From Nocardioides sp. TF02-7 (GTDB lineage Bacteria > Actinomycetota > Actinomycetes > Propionibacteriales > Nocardioidaceae), in the NCBI RefSeq assembly GCF_022437945.1, contig NZ_CP092535.1, forward strand, positions 2,418,001 to 2,482,000: a stretch of 64,000 nt of DNA. Reading direction: 5' to 3'. The translations under genes and the position numbers were made by a program. The notes beneath the pieces were generated by a model. The model was not told the DNA's origin and made no database searches. It saw only the letters and a list, made by a program, of their open reading frames with translations. Numbering within the stretch: the stretch's first letter is position 1; each line of letters starts with the position of its first letter. Shown in pieces: positions 40,471 through 48,978 of this stretch.

Positions 40471-40496
40471 GAGCCCGGACCGCAAGGTCCGGGCTC
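40471..40496 (+). terminator. Terminator after tRNA-Glu/tRNA-Asp
   Basis: A perfect 11-bp stem GAGCCCGGACC/GGTCCGGGCTC closed by a GCAA tetraloop, five bases after tRNA-Asp. No T run follows, as is usual in high-GC actinobacteria. Confidence 0.85.
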
Positions 40497-40937
40497 GCTG
40501 CATTCGGGGCGACCCGGGGGCACCGCACGGCCCCGGTCGGGTCACGGCCGGCAGCAGCGTGCGGACGAGTGGGGGGCGCCCCGCCCCTGCGTGGGGACAG
40601 TCGAGGAGCGGGGCTGCGGACCGGCCGTCCGGGGGAGCGCCGGCGGGCCCACCTCGAGCGTACGGCCGCTGTGGGTCGCGCGTCCTGAACCGGGCGCAGA
40701 GCGGTACCAGTCCCGGGAACCTCAGTCGTCAGGGTGAGAGTGAGCCATGGGCCACTCTCACCCTGACGACCGTGAAAAGGGGAGGGCCCCGCTCCAGCGT
40801 GGGGGATGAGCAGGAACGGGGCCCTTGCCGGAGCAGGCTCCAACTCCTCCGGCGGGAGCACTCTAGGGAAGAACCGGCCGCCGTGTCCCCGGACTGGCCG
40901 AAAAGTTAAGGATCTGGTCACCCGGCACAATGGGGAT
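40497..40937. other. 440-bp gap with three strong hairpins; possible structured RNA
   Basis: No convincing gene lies here. The right half holds three consecutive inverted repeats: a perfect 17-bp stem at 40726-40742/40753-40769 with loop AGCCATGGGC; AGGGCCCCG at 40783-40791 with 40817-40825; and GCCGGAG at 40827-40833 with 40847-40853. None is followed by a T run. They may form an independent RNA, a leader of the metallopeptidase gene, or terminators. The left half (40500-40720) shows nothing I can name. Confidence 0.5.
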
Positions 40938-41295
40938 GTGCCAGTCGAGATGGATCCCGAGCGCTTCGACGCCCTGGTCGAGGCCGCGCTCGACGACATC
41001 CCCGACGAGCTGGCCGCGCTGGTCCGCAATGTGGTCGTCCTCGTCGAGGAGGAGCCCCCGGAGGGGGGAGCCGTACGACCTGCTCGGGCTCTACGACGGC
41101 GTCGCCCTGACCCGGCGCGACAGCACCCTCGGCGTGGAGCTGCCCGACCGGATCTTCATCTTCCGCGGCCCGCTGCTCGACATGTGCGAGGACGAGGACG
41201 AGCTGGTCGACGAGATCAGGATCACCGTGGTGCACGAGGTCGCCCACCACTTCGGGATCGACGACGACCGGCTCCACGAGCTCGGCTACGCCTGA
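40938..41295 (+). CDS. Zincin-like metallopeptidase family protein
   Basis: A 119-residue protein (family length) with the zinc motif H-E-V-A-H-H in VVHEVAHHFGIDDDRLHELGYA at the C-terminus. The N-terminal part is PERFDALVEAALDDIPDELAALVRNVVVLVEEEPP, as in the short minimal metalloprotease family of actinobacteria. One extra G in the run near 41064 breaks the frame; repair gives PEGEPYDLLGLYDGVAL. The GTG at 40938 matches the family start (VPVEMDPERF); the ATG at 40950 is the alternative. The substrate is unknown. Its 3' end overlaps the convergent FluC gene by ten bases. Confidence 0.88.
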
Positions 41296-41615
41296 ACGAG
41301 GGCGAACCCGGCCGCACACGCCAGCAGCCCGAGCCCGATGGTGACGACGGCGTACGCCGTCCCACGACGGGCGCCGAGGTCGCGGCTCTGCACCGCGAAG
41401 GCGGAGTAGGTCGTCAGCCCGCCGCAGAACCCCGTCGCCACCAGCGCCCACGCCGCGCCGTCGAGCGAGGCCCCGGCGGCCGCGCCGAGCAGCAGGGAGC
41501 CGACGAGGTTGGCCGTGAGCGTGCCCATCGGCAGCCGGCCGTCGAGCCGGGTGCCGAGGTGGAACCGCAGCGGGGCGCCGAGCGCGGCGCCGACCGCGAC
41601 CCACAGCAGGGTCAC
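41286..41615 (-). CDS. fluC: Fluoride exporter FluC (CrcB), second copy
   Basis: An intact 109-residue protein with four membrane helices. GTLTANLVGSLLLGAA supplies the conserved Asn, and GFCGGLTTYSAFAVQ is the fluoride-channel G-G-x-T-T-x-S signature. In bacteria with two fluC genes the proteins form the dual-topology dimer from two chains. The start GTG overlaps the stop of the first copy (GTGA). No fluoride riboswitch is recognisable upstream of the pair. Confidence 0.93.
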   Translation of the reverse strand: MTLLWVAVGAALGAPLRFHLGTRLDGRLPMGTLTANLVGSLLLGAAAGASLDGAAWALVATGFCGGLTTYSAFAVQSRDLGARRGTAYAVVTIGLGLLACAAGFALVQA

Positions 41616-42004
41616 CGCGCCTCCTCCCGGGTGGGCGGGGGGAGTGAGCGTCCCGACGACGGTGACGGCGACGAGGCAGGCGCCGAACGTGCCGAGCAGG
41701 TACCCCCGGCGAGGACCGCGTCGCCGTCGGCGAGCAACCGGCGCGCCTGCTCCGAGGTCGCCGACAACGTGGTGAACCCGCCGAGGAGCCCGGGGCCGAG
41801 GCCGGCCGCCCAGGTCGCCGACCGGCGTACCGGCCGCAGCAGGGAGAGAGCGGCCAGCAGCGCGGAGCCGGCGACGTTGACGGCGAACGTCGTCCAGGGG
41901 AAGCCGGTCCCGTCCGGCGCGGCCTCGCCGGCGAGGTGCCGCAGCACGGCGCCGGCGGCTCCGCCGGCCGCGACGGCGAGCAGCAGTCGCGGGCGGACGG
42001 TCAC
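41612..42004 (-). CDS. fluC: Fluoride exporter FluC (CrcB), first copy
   Basis: Four-helix membrane protein of about 130 residues. TTFAVNVAGSALLAAL holds the conserved Asn and PGLLGGFTTLSATSEQ the G-G-x-T-T-x-S fluoride motif. Two compensating indels occur: one G missing near 41703 (restores LAGGYLLGTFGACLVAVTVVGTL) and one C extra near 41637 (restores the end PPTREEAR). It is transcribed first and coupled to the second copy by a GTGA overlap. The pair should export fluoride as a heterodimer. Start ATG at 42004; only 46 bases separate it from the ATPase gene upstream. Confidence 0.9.
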   Translation of the reverse strand: MTVRPRLLLAVAAGGAAGAVLRHLAGEAAPDGTGFPWTTFAVNVAGSALLAALSLLRPVRRSATWAAGLGPGLLGGFTTLSATSEQARRLLADGDAVLAGGTCSARSAPASSPSPSSGRSLPPPTREEAR

Positions 42005-42050
42005 CCGGCGATGCTAGGCGCCGGCCGAGGGCGCGGGTCGCCCGCCTCCG

Positions 42051-43019
42051 CTAGACCCGTGAGTCGGCGCTGCCGTGCCACGGCACCGGCTGGGCGCCGG
42101 CGGCCTGGCGGCGGAACTCGCCGAGGAACCAGATCTGGAACGCGCGCTGCTCCGGCGTGCGCGGCGGCGTGAGCAGCCGCTCGGCGCGGCTGAAGTCGTC
42201 GGCGGCCTCGAGCAGGTCGATCAGCGCCCCGATCTGACGCGCGACCTGGGGGGCCATCCGCAGCCGCAGGTCGATGGTCTCCTCGCCGGCCTCCAGGGCC
42301 TCGTCGACCTGCTCGCGACCCATGCCGTAGCGCAGCGGGAGCTCGAGGGCGTTGAAGTGCTCGGAGAGCACCTTGGAGAGCGGGTAGTCGGTCTCGTGGG
42401 CGAGGGCGAGCAGCCGGATCTCCCGACGCAGGTCGCGGTAGTGCCGCTGGAACTGGGCGAAGGTGCGGACCGGGATGCCCTGCACCTGGATCGCCACCTG
42501 GCCCAGCTGGGTGCGCTGCTCACCGAGGGACGGCGGCGCCATCAGCTGGTGCTCGGCGCCGCTGTCGTCGGAGAACTCCCCGGCCGGCTCGAACCACACC
42601 GTCTTGCCGTCCTCCTCGACCACGGTGCCCCACGCGACCGCCGCCCGGGCCACGATGTCGAGGCCGCGGCCGAAGGCGGTCAGGGTCGAGACGTCGAAGG
42701 TCTCCGCGGCGCCGGAGTCGAAGGCGTCGAGGTCGAACGCGTCCAGGTCGATGCCACCCGCGGCCGAGCCGGGCTGCGGCGGCACCGTGGAGGCGTCGTA
42801 GACCTCGATCCGCGGGTGCTCGGGGGTGCCGCGGAGCTGGAGCCGGACGGGCGGGTCGCCGTGCAGGACCGCGTTGGTGACCAGCTCGGAGACGCCGAGC
42901 TCGGCGCACTCGACGAGGTCGTGGCGCTCGATGGCCTCGCAGGTGCGGACCGCCCACCGGCGGGCCTCCTGCACGCTTCGCGGGCCCGTCGTCAGGATCA
43001 GGGCCTGCCGGTGCGGCAA
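42051..43019 (-). CDS. RsbW/HATPase_c-type protein with unknown C-terminal domain
   Basis: An intact 322-residue protein starting at a TTG (MPHRQALILTTGPRSVQEARRWAV) behind an AAGGGG site. Residues 10-150 form an anti-sigma/SpoIIAB-like ATPase: LGVSELVTNAVLHGDPPV is the N-box and GRGLDIVARAAVAWGTV the G1/G2 region. An acidic insert with a repeated DAFDLDAFD lies at about 95-110. Residues 170-320 are an all-helical domain (FQRHYRDLRREIRLLALAHET, SRAERLLTPPRTPEQRAFQIWFLGEFRRQ) that I do not recognise. A stress-signalling partner-switch role is likely. No sigma factor or antagonist gene is adjacent. Confidence 0.8.
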   Translation of the reverse strand: MPHRQALILTTGPRSVQEARRWAVRTCEAIERHDLVECAELGVSELVTNAVLHGDPPVRLQLRGTPEHPRIEVYDASTVPPQPGSAAGGIDLDAFDLDAFDSGAAETFDVSTLTAFGRGLDIVARAAVAWGTVVEEDGKTVWFEPAGEFSDDSGAEHQLMAPPSLGEQRTQLGQVAIQVQGIPVRTFAQFQRHYRDLRREIRLLALAHETDYPLSKVLSEHFNALELPLRYGMGREQVDEALEAGEETIDLRLRMAPQVARQIGALIDLLEAADDFSRAERLLTPPRTPEQRAFQIWFLGEFRRQAAGAQPVPWHGSADSRV

Positions 43020-43346
43020 CGTCCATCCCCTTCCGTGTCCGCGCCCGAGTCGAAGAACGTCTGCAGTCTTCTGAGAATCCAGGGTCCACTACCCCCGCCC
43101 ACCACGCCTCAAACATCAAGCGTGTGAGGAAGATTCTCACCCCTCCCGGGCGTTCACCGCGAGGGGCGCGCAGGACGGGATCCGCGCCTCATCCCCCAAA
43201 TGGGGTACCGGACCGACGGTCGAGTGTGACCGACGGAACGAGCCGCCGATTGGAGCGGTCCCTCCGCCCGCGGGACAATGAGGTGGGAGGACAACGTCGT
43301 CACGGCCCGACCGGCACGGAGCACCCGAAGCCACAGGAGGCACGAC
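43020..43346. promoter_or_regulatory. Divergent regulatory gap with operator-like repeats
   Basis: 327 bases without a gene between the ATPase and NDH-2 genes. TGAGAATC (43072-43079) and GATTCTCA (43132-43139) are exact inverted copies 52 bases apart. The second lies in GTGAG-GAAGATT-CTCAC (43124-43140). CCCC-CAAAT-GGGG followed by GGTACC sits near 43200. These look like a regulator's paired sites, but no regulator can be named. Confidence 0.35.
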
Positions 43347-44847
43347 ATGGCAGCTGAGACCCCCATGCCCGACCGCGCGATCGTCCCGCGGTCCGACCGG
43401 CACCAGGTCGTGGTCGTCGGCTCCGGGTTCGGCGGCCTGTTCGGCACCAAGGCGCTGCGGCGGTCCGACGTCGACATCACGATGATCGCCAAGACGACCC
43501 ACCACCTCTTCCAGCCGCTGCTCTACCAGGTCGCGACCGGCATCCTGTCCGAGGGCGAGATCGCGCCGCCCACCCGGGAGGTGCTGGCGAGCCAGAAGAA
43601 CGCCCAGGTGCTGCTCGGCGAGGTCACCGGCATCGACCTCGCCGCGCGCACGGTCACCTCGCACGTGCTCGGGCGCGAGCTGGTGACGCCGTACGACTCC
43701 TGATCGTCGCCGCCGGCGCCGGCCAGTCCTACTTCGGCAACGACCACTTCGCCCGGTTCGCCCCCCGGCATGAAGAGCATCGACGACGCCCTCGAGCTGC
43801 GCGGCCGGATCTTCGGCGCCTTCGAGATGGCCGAGCTCGGCGCCGCCCGCGGCGAGAACGTCGACCACCTGCTCACCTTCGTCGTCGTGGGAGCCGGGCC
43901 GACCGGCGTGGAGATGGCCGGCCAGATCGCCGAGCTCGCCCACCGCACCCTCACCCGCGACTTCCGCGCGATCAGCACCCGGCACGCCCGGGTGATCCTG
44001 GTGGACGCGGCCCCGCAGGTGCTGCCGCCGTTCGGGCAGCGGCTCGGCACGTGGACGAACAAGGAGCTCGAGAAGCTCGGCGTCGAGGTGATGCTCGGCG
44101 CGATGGTGACCGACGTCGACGAGCGCGGCCTGGTCGTGAAGTACAAGGAGGGGCGCGAGGAGCGGATCGCCGCGGTCACCAAGGTGTGGGCCGCGGGCGT
44201 GCAGGCCAGCCCGCTCGGCAAGACGCTCTCGGAGCAGACCGGCGCGCCGCTCGACCGTGCGGGCCGGATCGCCGTCAACCCCGATCTCACGCTGCCCGGC
44301 CACCCCGAGGTGTTCGTCGTCGGCGACATGATCGCGCTCGACAACCTCCCCGGCGTGGCCCAGGTCGCGATCCAAGGGGCGAAGTACGCCGCGAAGGAGA
44401 TCGACAACCGGCTCCGGGGCAAGCCGGCCCAACAGCCGTTCAAGTACTTCGACAAGGGCTCGATGGCGATCATCAGCCGGTTCCGGGCGGTCGCGCTGAT
44501 CGGCAAGGTCCGGCTCACCGGGTTCATCGCCTGGCTGATGTGGCTGGGGCTGCACCTCTTCTACATCACCGGCTTCAAGAACCGGGGTCACCGCCGTCCT
44601 GCACTGGCTGGTGTCGTTCATCGGCCGTGGCCGGTCCGAGCGCACGTCGACCGAGCAGCAGATCTTCGCCCGGGTGGCGCTGCAACGCCTGCAGCGCGGC
44701 GCCACCGACCTGGTCTCCGAACCGGGGGAGTACGACACCGACGCCGAACGCCGCCGCCGCGAGGAGCTCGAGCGGCAGGCCGCCGAGGAGGTCCGGCTCA
44801 CCGACGAGGGCGAGCGCGGCGTCAGGACGGCGACCGGGTCGGTCTGA
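43347..44847 (+). CDS. ndh: NAD(P)/FAD-dependent oxidoreductase, type II NADH dehydrogenase (NDH-2)
   Basis: A peripheral membrane flavoprotein passing electrons from NADH to quinone. VVVVGSGFGGLFGTKALRR is the FAD loop, HHLFQPLLYQVATGILSEGEIAPP is characteristic of actinobacterial Ndh, and FVVVGAGPTGVEMAGQIAEL is the NADH loop. VFVVGDMIAL and GVAQVAIQGAKYAA are the C-terminal FAD and quinone-site motifs. The amphipathic WLMWLGLHLFYITGFKN anchors the membrane. Indels near 43702, 43765 and 44587 split the frame. Length is about 498 residues. AGGAGG at 43335-43340 precedes the ATG by six bases. Its 3' end overlaps the thioesterase gene by 26 bases. Confidence 0.93.
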
Positions 44848-45500
44848 CCTCGTCCTCCCGGGCGGCGAGGCGCTCGCGCGCCCAGCGGGGGAGCACGAAC
44901 ACGCCCTCGGCCTCCGCCGTCACCGACCCCTCGGCGTCCAGCACCCGACCTTCGCCCCCACGTCTTGACCCCCTCGCGCCGCGCGACCCGGGCCTCGCAC
45001 CGCAGGTCGCCCAGCGGCGTGCCGCGGCGGTAGACGACGGTCAGGGTGCCGGTCATCCCGGGGAGGCCGCTGGTGCTCACCGCGTGCCCGAGCACCTGGT
45101 CGAGCACCAGCGCGACCACGCCGCCGTGGACGAGTCCGGGCGGGCCCTCGTACGCCGCGCCGAGCCGGAAGTCGCTCCACGCCCGGCCTTCGCCGTCGCT
45201 CACCACCTCGAGCGGGGGTGCCACGGGGTTGCGCAACCCGGTCACGGCGTTGCCCCAGGTACGCCCGTGGCGGGCGCCGGGCCGCACGCGGACGCCGTAC
45301 GCGCCGGGGCTCTGGCGGCGGCGCAGCCGTGCGACGACCGCCTCGACCTCGGCCTGCGCCGCGCGCACCTCGTCGGCGGGCACCTCGGTGCGGATCGTGA
45401 CGTCGACGAGCTCCCGGACCGCGGCGGTGAACGGGCCGTAGAGCGCCGCCTCCGCCTCGATCTCCTCCTCGGACGCGTCGTCGACCTCGAACCGGCTCAT
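44822..45500 (-). CDS. PaaI-family hotdog thioesterase
   Basis: A hotdog-fold acyl-CoA thioesterase of about 225 residues. An N-terminal helical extension (EEEIEAEAALYGPFTAAVRELVDVTIRTE) precedes the hotdog domain, with GPPGLVHGGVVALVLDQVLGHAVS as the catalytic helix region and GTLTVVYRRGTPLGDLRCEARVARREG as the central strands. An extra G near 44963 shifts the frame; repair gives TWGEGRVLDAEGSVTAEAEGVFVLPRW and a stop at 44822. The ATG lies 11 bases from a perfect KstR-type operator. Long-chain or steroid-derived CoA esters are the likely substrates on that basis. Confidence 0.87.
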
Positions 45501-45510
45501 GCGGCTAGGT

Positions 45511-45524
45511 TAGAACAGGTTCTA
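45511..45524. promoter_or_regulatory. KstR-type operator TAGAACAGGTTCTA
   Basis: This 14-bp inverted repeat exactly fits the TnnAACnnGTTnnA consensus of KstR, the TetR-family repressor of cholesterol and steroid catabolism in mycobacteria and relatives. It lies 11 bases upstream of the thioesterase ATG and 53 bases upstream of the divergent TetR gene. Confidence 0.65.
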
Positions 45525-45576
45525 GTCGTCGGGTCGCCAAGGGACCGGGCGTGGACCGACCGCGTAGCCTGCCCCG

Positions 45577-46167
45577 ATGGGCGCCTCCCGACTCCGCCGT
45601 GAGGAGCGCCGCCGCCAGCTGCTCGACGTGGCGGAGGCGCTGTTCGTCGAGCGCGGCCTCGACGCAGTGTCGCTGGAGGACGTCGCGCGCGCCGCAGGCG
45701 TGACCAGGCCGGTCGTCTACGAGCACTTCGAGAACAAGGCGGCCCTCTTCGTCGCGTGCGTCAACCGCGCGCGGGAGCACTGGCGCACGCTGATGGCCGA
45801 GGCGGTGGCGGCCGAGGAGACCGCCGAGGGCAAGCTCCGCGCCGGGATCGCGGTGTTCCTCCAGGTCGTCGAGGAGGACCCTGGCCGGTGGCGGCTGGCG
45901 GCCAACGCCCTCGCCTTCCTCGGCGGCGACTTCGCGGCCGAGCTGGAGGAGTCGCGGCGGCACCTCATCGGGCTGGTCGCCGGCCTGGTGGCGGAGGTCG
46001 CCCCCGGCGGGACGCCGCTGGCGACCCGGTTCGCTGCCAACGCCATCGTCGGCATCGGCGAGCGCGTCGGGCTCTGGTGGCTCGAGGAGCCGGGCCTCGA
46101 CCGCGAGGAACTCGTCGAGTGCTTCGTCGGCCTGGTCTGGAACGGCCTCGGGCCGCTCACCCGTTGA
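45577..46167 (+). CDS. TetR/AcrR-family transcriptional regulator
   Basis: An intact 196-residue protein. The helix-turn-helix is RRQLLDVAEALFVERGLDAVSLEDVARAAGVTRPVVYEHFENKAALF at residues 12-58. The helical ligand domain has FLQVVEEDPGRWRLAANALAF and FAANAIVGIGERVGLWWLEEPG. It diverges from the thioesterase gene with the KstR-type operator between them. Its sequence does not look like KstR itself, so the site may serve a regulator encoded elsewhere, or this protein may use the same motif. The TGA stop lies within the first unit of the 7+7 repeat array (GTTGAATC). Confidence 0.9.
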   Translation: MGASRLRREERRRQLLDVAEALFVERGLDAVSLEDVARAAGVTRPVVYEHFENKAALFVACVNRAREHWRTLMAEAVAAEETAEGKLRAGIAVFLQVVEEDPGRWRLAANALAFLGGDFAAELEESRRHLIGLVAGLVAEVAPGGTPLATRFAANAIVGIGERVGLWWLEEPGLDREELVECFVGLVWNGLGPLTR

Positions 46168-46546
46168 ATCCGGCCTCGTGGTGTGTTGAATCGGGCCTCG
46201 TGGTGGGTTGAATCGGGCCTGGTGGTGTGTTGAATCGGGCCTCGTGGTCGGTTGATTAGGCCCTCGTGGTGTGTTGAATCCGGCCTCGTGGTCGGTTGAT
46301 TCGTACGTCGTGGCGCGCCTGTCGACACCGAGGATCGGCCCGCCCGCCCCGCCCCTGGGAGCTCGTCGTCGGCGGCGGGGACGCGCGGACCGCCACGAGG
46401 CCGGATTCGACGGGCCATGAGGCCGGATTCGACGGGCCACGACACCCGACTCGACGCGCCACGAGGCCCGATTCGACGCGCCACGACACCCGATTCGACA
46501 CGCCACAAGGCCCGATTCGACACACCACGAGGCCCGATTCGACCCC
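46163..46546. repeat. Inverted 7+7 array of 22-bp repeats
   Basis: Seven minus-orientation units start at 46163, 46185, 46207, 46229, 46251, 46273 and 46295 (consensus GTTGAATCGGGCCTCGTGG plus three bases). A unique 76-bp centre (46317-46392) follows. Seven plus-orientation units then start at 46393, 46415, 46437, 46459, 46481, 46503 and 46525 (CCACGAGGCCCGATTCGAC plus three bases). Spacing is 22 bp throughout. Arms of 154 bases could pair in RNA. The array spans the whole gap between convergent genes: the first unit contains the TetR stop, and the last ends nine bases before the stop of the secreted-protein gene. Confidence 0.93.
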
Positions 46547-46554
46547 TCTGAGGG

Positions 46555-47230
46555 TCAGGCGGTGCGGCCGCCGAGGAGGCCGCCGAGCAGGCCGTCGAGG
46601 AGGTCGGTGAGCAGGTCGAGCAGGCCGGTGACGACGCCCGGCTGGTCGCCGGTGCTCAGCAGCGTGTCGAGGAGGCCGTCGACGAGACCGACCAGCGGCT
46701 CCAGCGGGGTGCCGTCGAGGTCGGCGCCGGCGAGCTCGTCGAGCAGGCCGGCGAGGACGCCGGGGTCCTCGGCGGTCACGGCGCGGTAGGCCACGTCCAG
46801 CACCGTCACCAGGGCGGCCGGCTTCTCGGCGCGGACCTGGTTGCGGATCTTCACCGCGCGCTTGAGGCGCCGGATGTCGGGGGAGCACGTCGCGCTTGCG
46901 GTCGACCCGGGCGATGCCCTGGTTGGCCGCGGTCCTGATGCCGGCGGCGAGCTCGGGCGGCAGCGAGCCGAGACGGGCGTCCTTGCGGATCATGCGGTAG
47001 CGGCGGATCTTGGTGGCGGCGATCCGCCTGACCTGCTTCTTGGCCTTGCGGAGCTTGACCTTCGCGCGGACGCGGGGCTTGGCGGCCCGGTCGGCGGTCG
47101 GGGCGGCGGCGGTCGCCACCGTCGAGCTCGGCGCGGCTGCGCCGGCCGGGGCGGGGGCGAGCTGGGCGCCGGCGGCGAGCACCGCGGTCGTGCAGAGCGC
47201 CGCGGCTGCCCGGGCGAGGACGTGCGTCAT
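46555..47230 (-). CDS. Secreted basic protein of unknown function
   Basis: About 225 residues. A signal peptide (VLARAAAALCTTAVLAAGAQLAPAPAGA) is followed by a Lys/Arg-rich segment (RVRAKVKLRKAKKQVRRIAATKIRRYRM). The C-terminal half is Leu/Gly/Asp-rich (LLDELAGADLDGTPLEPLVGLVDGLLDTLL) and ends in short GLL repeats (LLDGLLGGLLGGRTA). One indel near 46883 joins the two halves after repair (RDVLPDIRRLKRAVKIRNQVRAEK). No known domain is seen. The ATG follows GGAGGAACTCCATC-type sequence (GGAGG about 12 bases upstream). A palindromic, AT-rich promoter region (47290-47313) is shared with the TadG-like gene. Confidence 0.65.
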
Positions 47231-47289
47231 CGGATGGAGTTCCTCCCTGTCGTGCGGACGACCCTCCGTCGCCCGCGTTTCAACATCCG

Positions 47290-47313
47290 ATAACCTACAA
47301 CCTGTAAAGTTAT
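47290..47313. promoter_or_regulatory. AT-rich palindrome between divergent genes
   Basis: ATAAC-C-TACA-ACC-TGTA-AA-GTTAT is an imperfect 24-bp inverted repeat in otherwise GC-rich DNA. It lies 60 bases upstream of the basic secreted-protein gene and 41 bases before the TadG-like gene. It resembles MarR/TetR-type operators and could also hold the -10 boxes. Confidence 0.4.
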
Positions 47314-47353
47314 GTTCGCGTGCCGGGGCGCGAGACGACCAGGAGGCAGTGCC

Positions 47354-48941
47354 GTGCGACCGCGCCGCGACGACCGAGGGGCCGTCGCCGTGCTCGTGGC
47401 GCTGCTGATGCCGCTGGTGCTGGTCGCGGGGGCGTTCGCCGTCGACCTCGGGCTGCAGCGGGTGGCGCGCAGCGACATGCAGACGCTCGCCGACGTCGTC
47501 GCGCTCGACCTGGCGCGTGAGCTCGACGGCCGCACGGCCGACCAGCTCCGCCCCGCGGTGCCGGGCCTGCTCGCCGCGAGCCTGGCCCGCAACGACGACA
47601 ACGTCGGCGGTACGCCGCGGCTCGAGGCCGACCTCGGCCGGCTCCAGCCCGACGGAGGGTTCCAGGAGGTCGGCGGTGCGGAGGTGCCCACGGCCGTGCG
47701 GGTGCGGGCCGACACGTCGGTCGACTTCGCCTTCGCCGGCATCACCGGCACCTCCGGGGGCGGGGCGGCCCGCTCCGCGATCGCGGAGGCGACCGGCGGG
47801 GCGTGCTCCAGGTGGGCTCGTTCGCGGCCGACCTCGACACCGACGACTCCCCGCTCCTCGGCCCGCTGCTCCGGATCCTGGGCAGCCGCGTCCAGCTGAC
47901 GGTCGCCGACTACCGGGCCCTCGCGGCCGTCGACGTCGACCTGCTCTGGCTGCTGGATGTCGACCTCGCCGCGGGGACCCTGCACGAGCTCGTCGACGGC
48001 TCCCAGCTGGTCGGGCTCGCCGACTTCTACCTCGCCATCGCCGAGGTGCTCGCCCGCGAGAGCGGCGCCACCGCCCAGGTCCGGCTGCTCCAGGCGCTCG
48101 CCGTCGGCGTCGGCTCGGTCCGGATCCCGCTCGGGAGATCCTCGACCTCGGCACCGGCGGCGCCGCCGGGCTCGACGCCTCCCTCAACGTGCTCGACCTC
48201 GTCACCGCGGCCGCCGCGGCCGCCACCGGGCAGCACGCGGTCGACGTACCCGGGATCGGCATCGACCTCGGGCCGCTCGCCCAGCTCTCCGCCTCGCTGA
48301 GCGTCATCGAGCCGCCGACCATCGCCTGCGGCCGCGCCAACGACGCCGCGGCGGTCGCCACCAGCTCGGCCGTCGCGCTCGACGTCGGGGCCAAGGTTCT
48401 CGACCTCGACCTCGGCGAGGGGCTGCGCACCAAGGTCGAGCTCGCCGCCGCCGTGCGCCTCGCGAGCGCCGAGGGGCGGCTGACCGACGTGCGGTGCGAC
48501 CCCGCCGGGATCACGGTCGACGTCAGCGACGGCCTGCTCACCGTCGACCTGTCGCTGGAGGTCGAGGTGACGCTGCTCGGCGCCCCGGTCGTCCGCGGTC
48601 CGATCCGGGTCACCGGCACCCGTGCCTCCTCCGGCCGCGCCGTCATCGACATCCGCGACGACGCCGACTACGACCGTCCGGTGCGGGTCGGCCAGGGGTC
48701 GAGCGGGCTGCCCGAGCTCGACGTCCGCACCAACGCGCTGAAGGTGCTGGGGCTGCCGGTCGGCTGGCTGCTCGAGGCGATCCTGCGGCCGTTGCTGCGG
48801 CTGGTGGTCAACCCGGTGGTGCGCGCGTTGGACCGGGCGGTGCTCACGCCCGTCCTCGGCCTGCTCGGTCTCGAGGTCAGCGGCGCCGACGTGTACGCCG
48901 TCCGGGAGCCGCGGTGCGCCGTCCCCGCGCTGCGCGGTTGA
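47354..48941 (+). CDS. TadG/TadE-like pilus-assembly-related envelope protein
   Basis: About 529 residues. The N-terminus RRDDRGAVAVLVALLMPLVLVAGAFAVDLGLQRVARSDMQTLADVVALDLAREL is the single helix and following helix of TadG-like (Flp pilus-related) proteins. The large exterior part is rich in Leu, Asp and Val with repeated LDLGTGGAAGLDAS-like turns, and ends RAVLTPVLGLLGLEVSGADVYAVREPRC. Indels near 47803 and 48139 break the frame. GTG start with AGGAGG at 47341-47346. No other tad genes are in the window, so it is an orphan here. It may have an unrelated envelope function. Confidence 0.75.
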
Positions 48942-48978
48942 CCTCGGACCGCTGCGGGTCCGCCGGCTGTGCGGCAGG

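Noticed and set aside
42005..42050. Fluoride riboswitch upstream of the FluC pair
   Set aside because: The 46-base gap is too short and lacks the conserved riboswitch core.
46163..46546. tRNA-like T-loop motif (TTGAATC) in the repeat units
   Set aside because: No acceptor, D or anticodon arms surround it; the likeness is limited to a few bases.
46256..48652. 798-residue minus-strand open frame spanning the array and two genes
   Set aside because: Only the part 46555-47230 has a signal peptide and coding character; the rest is antisense to the TadG-like gene or repeat sequence.
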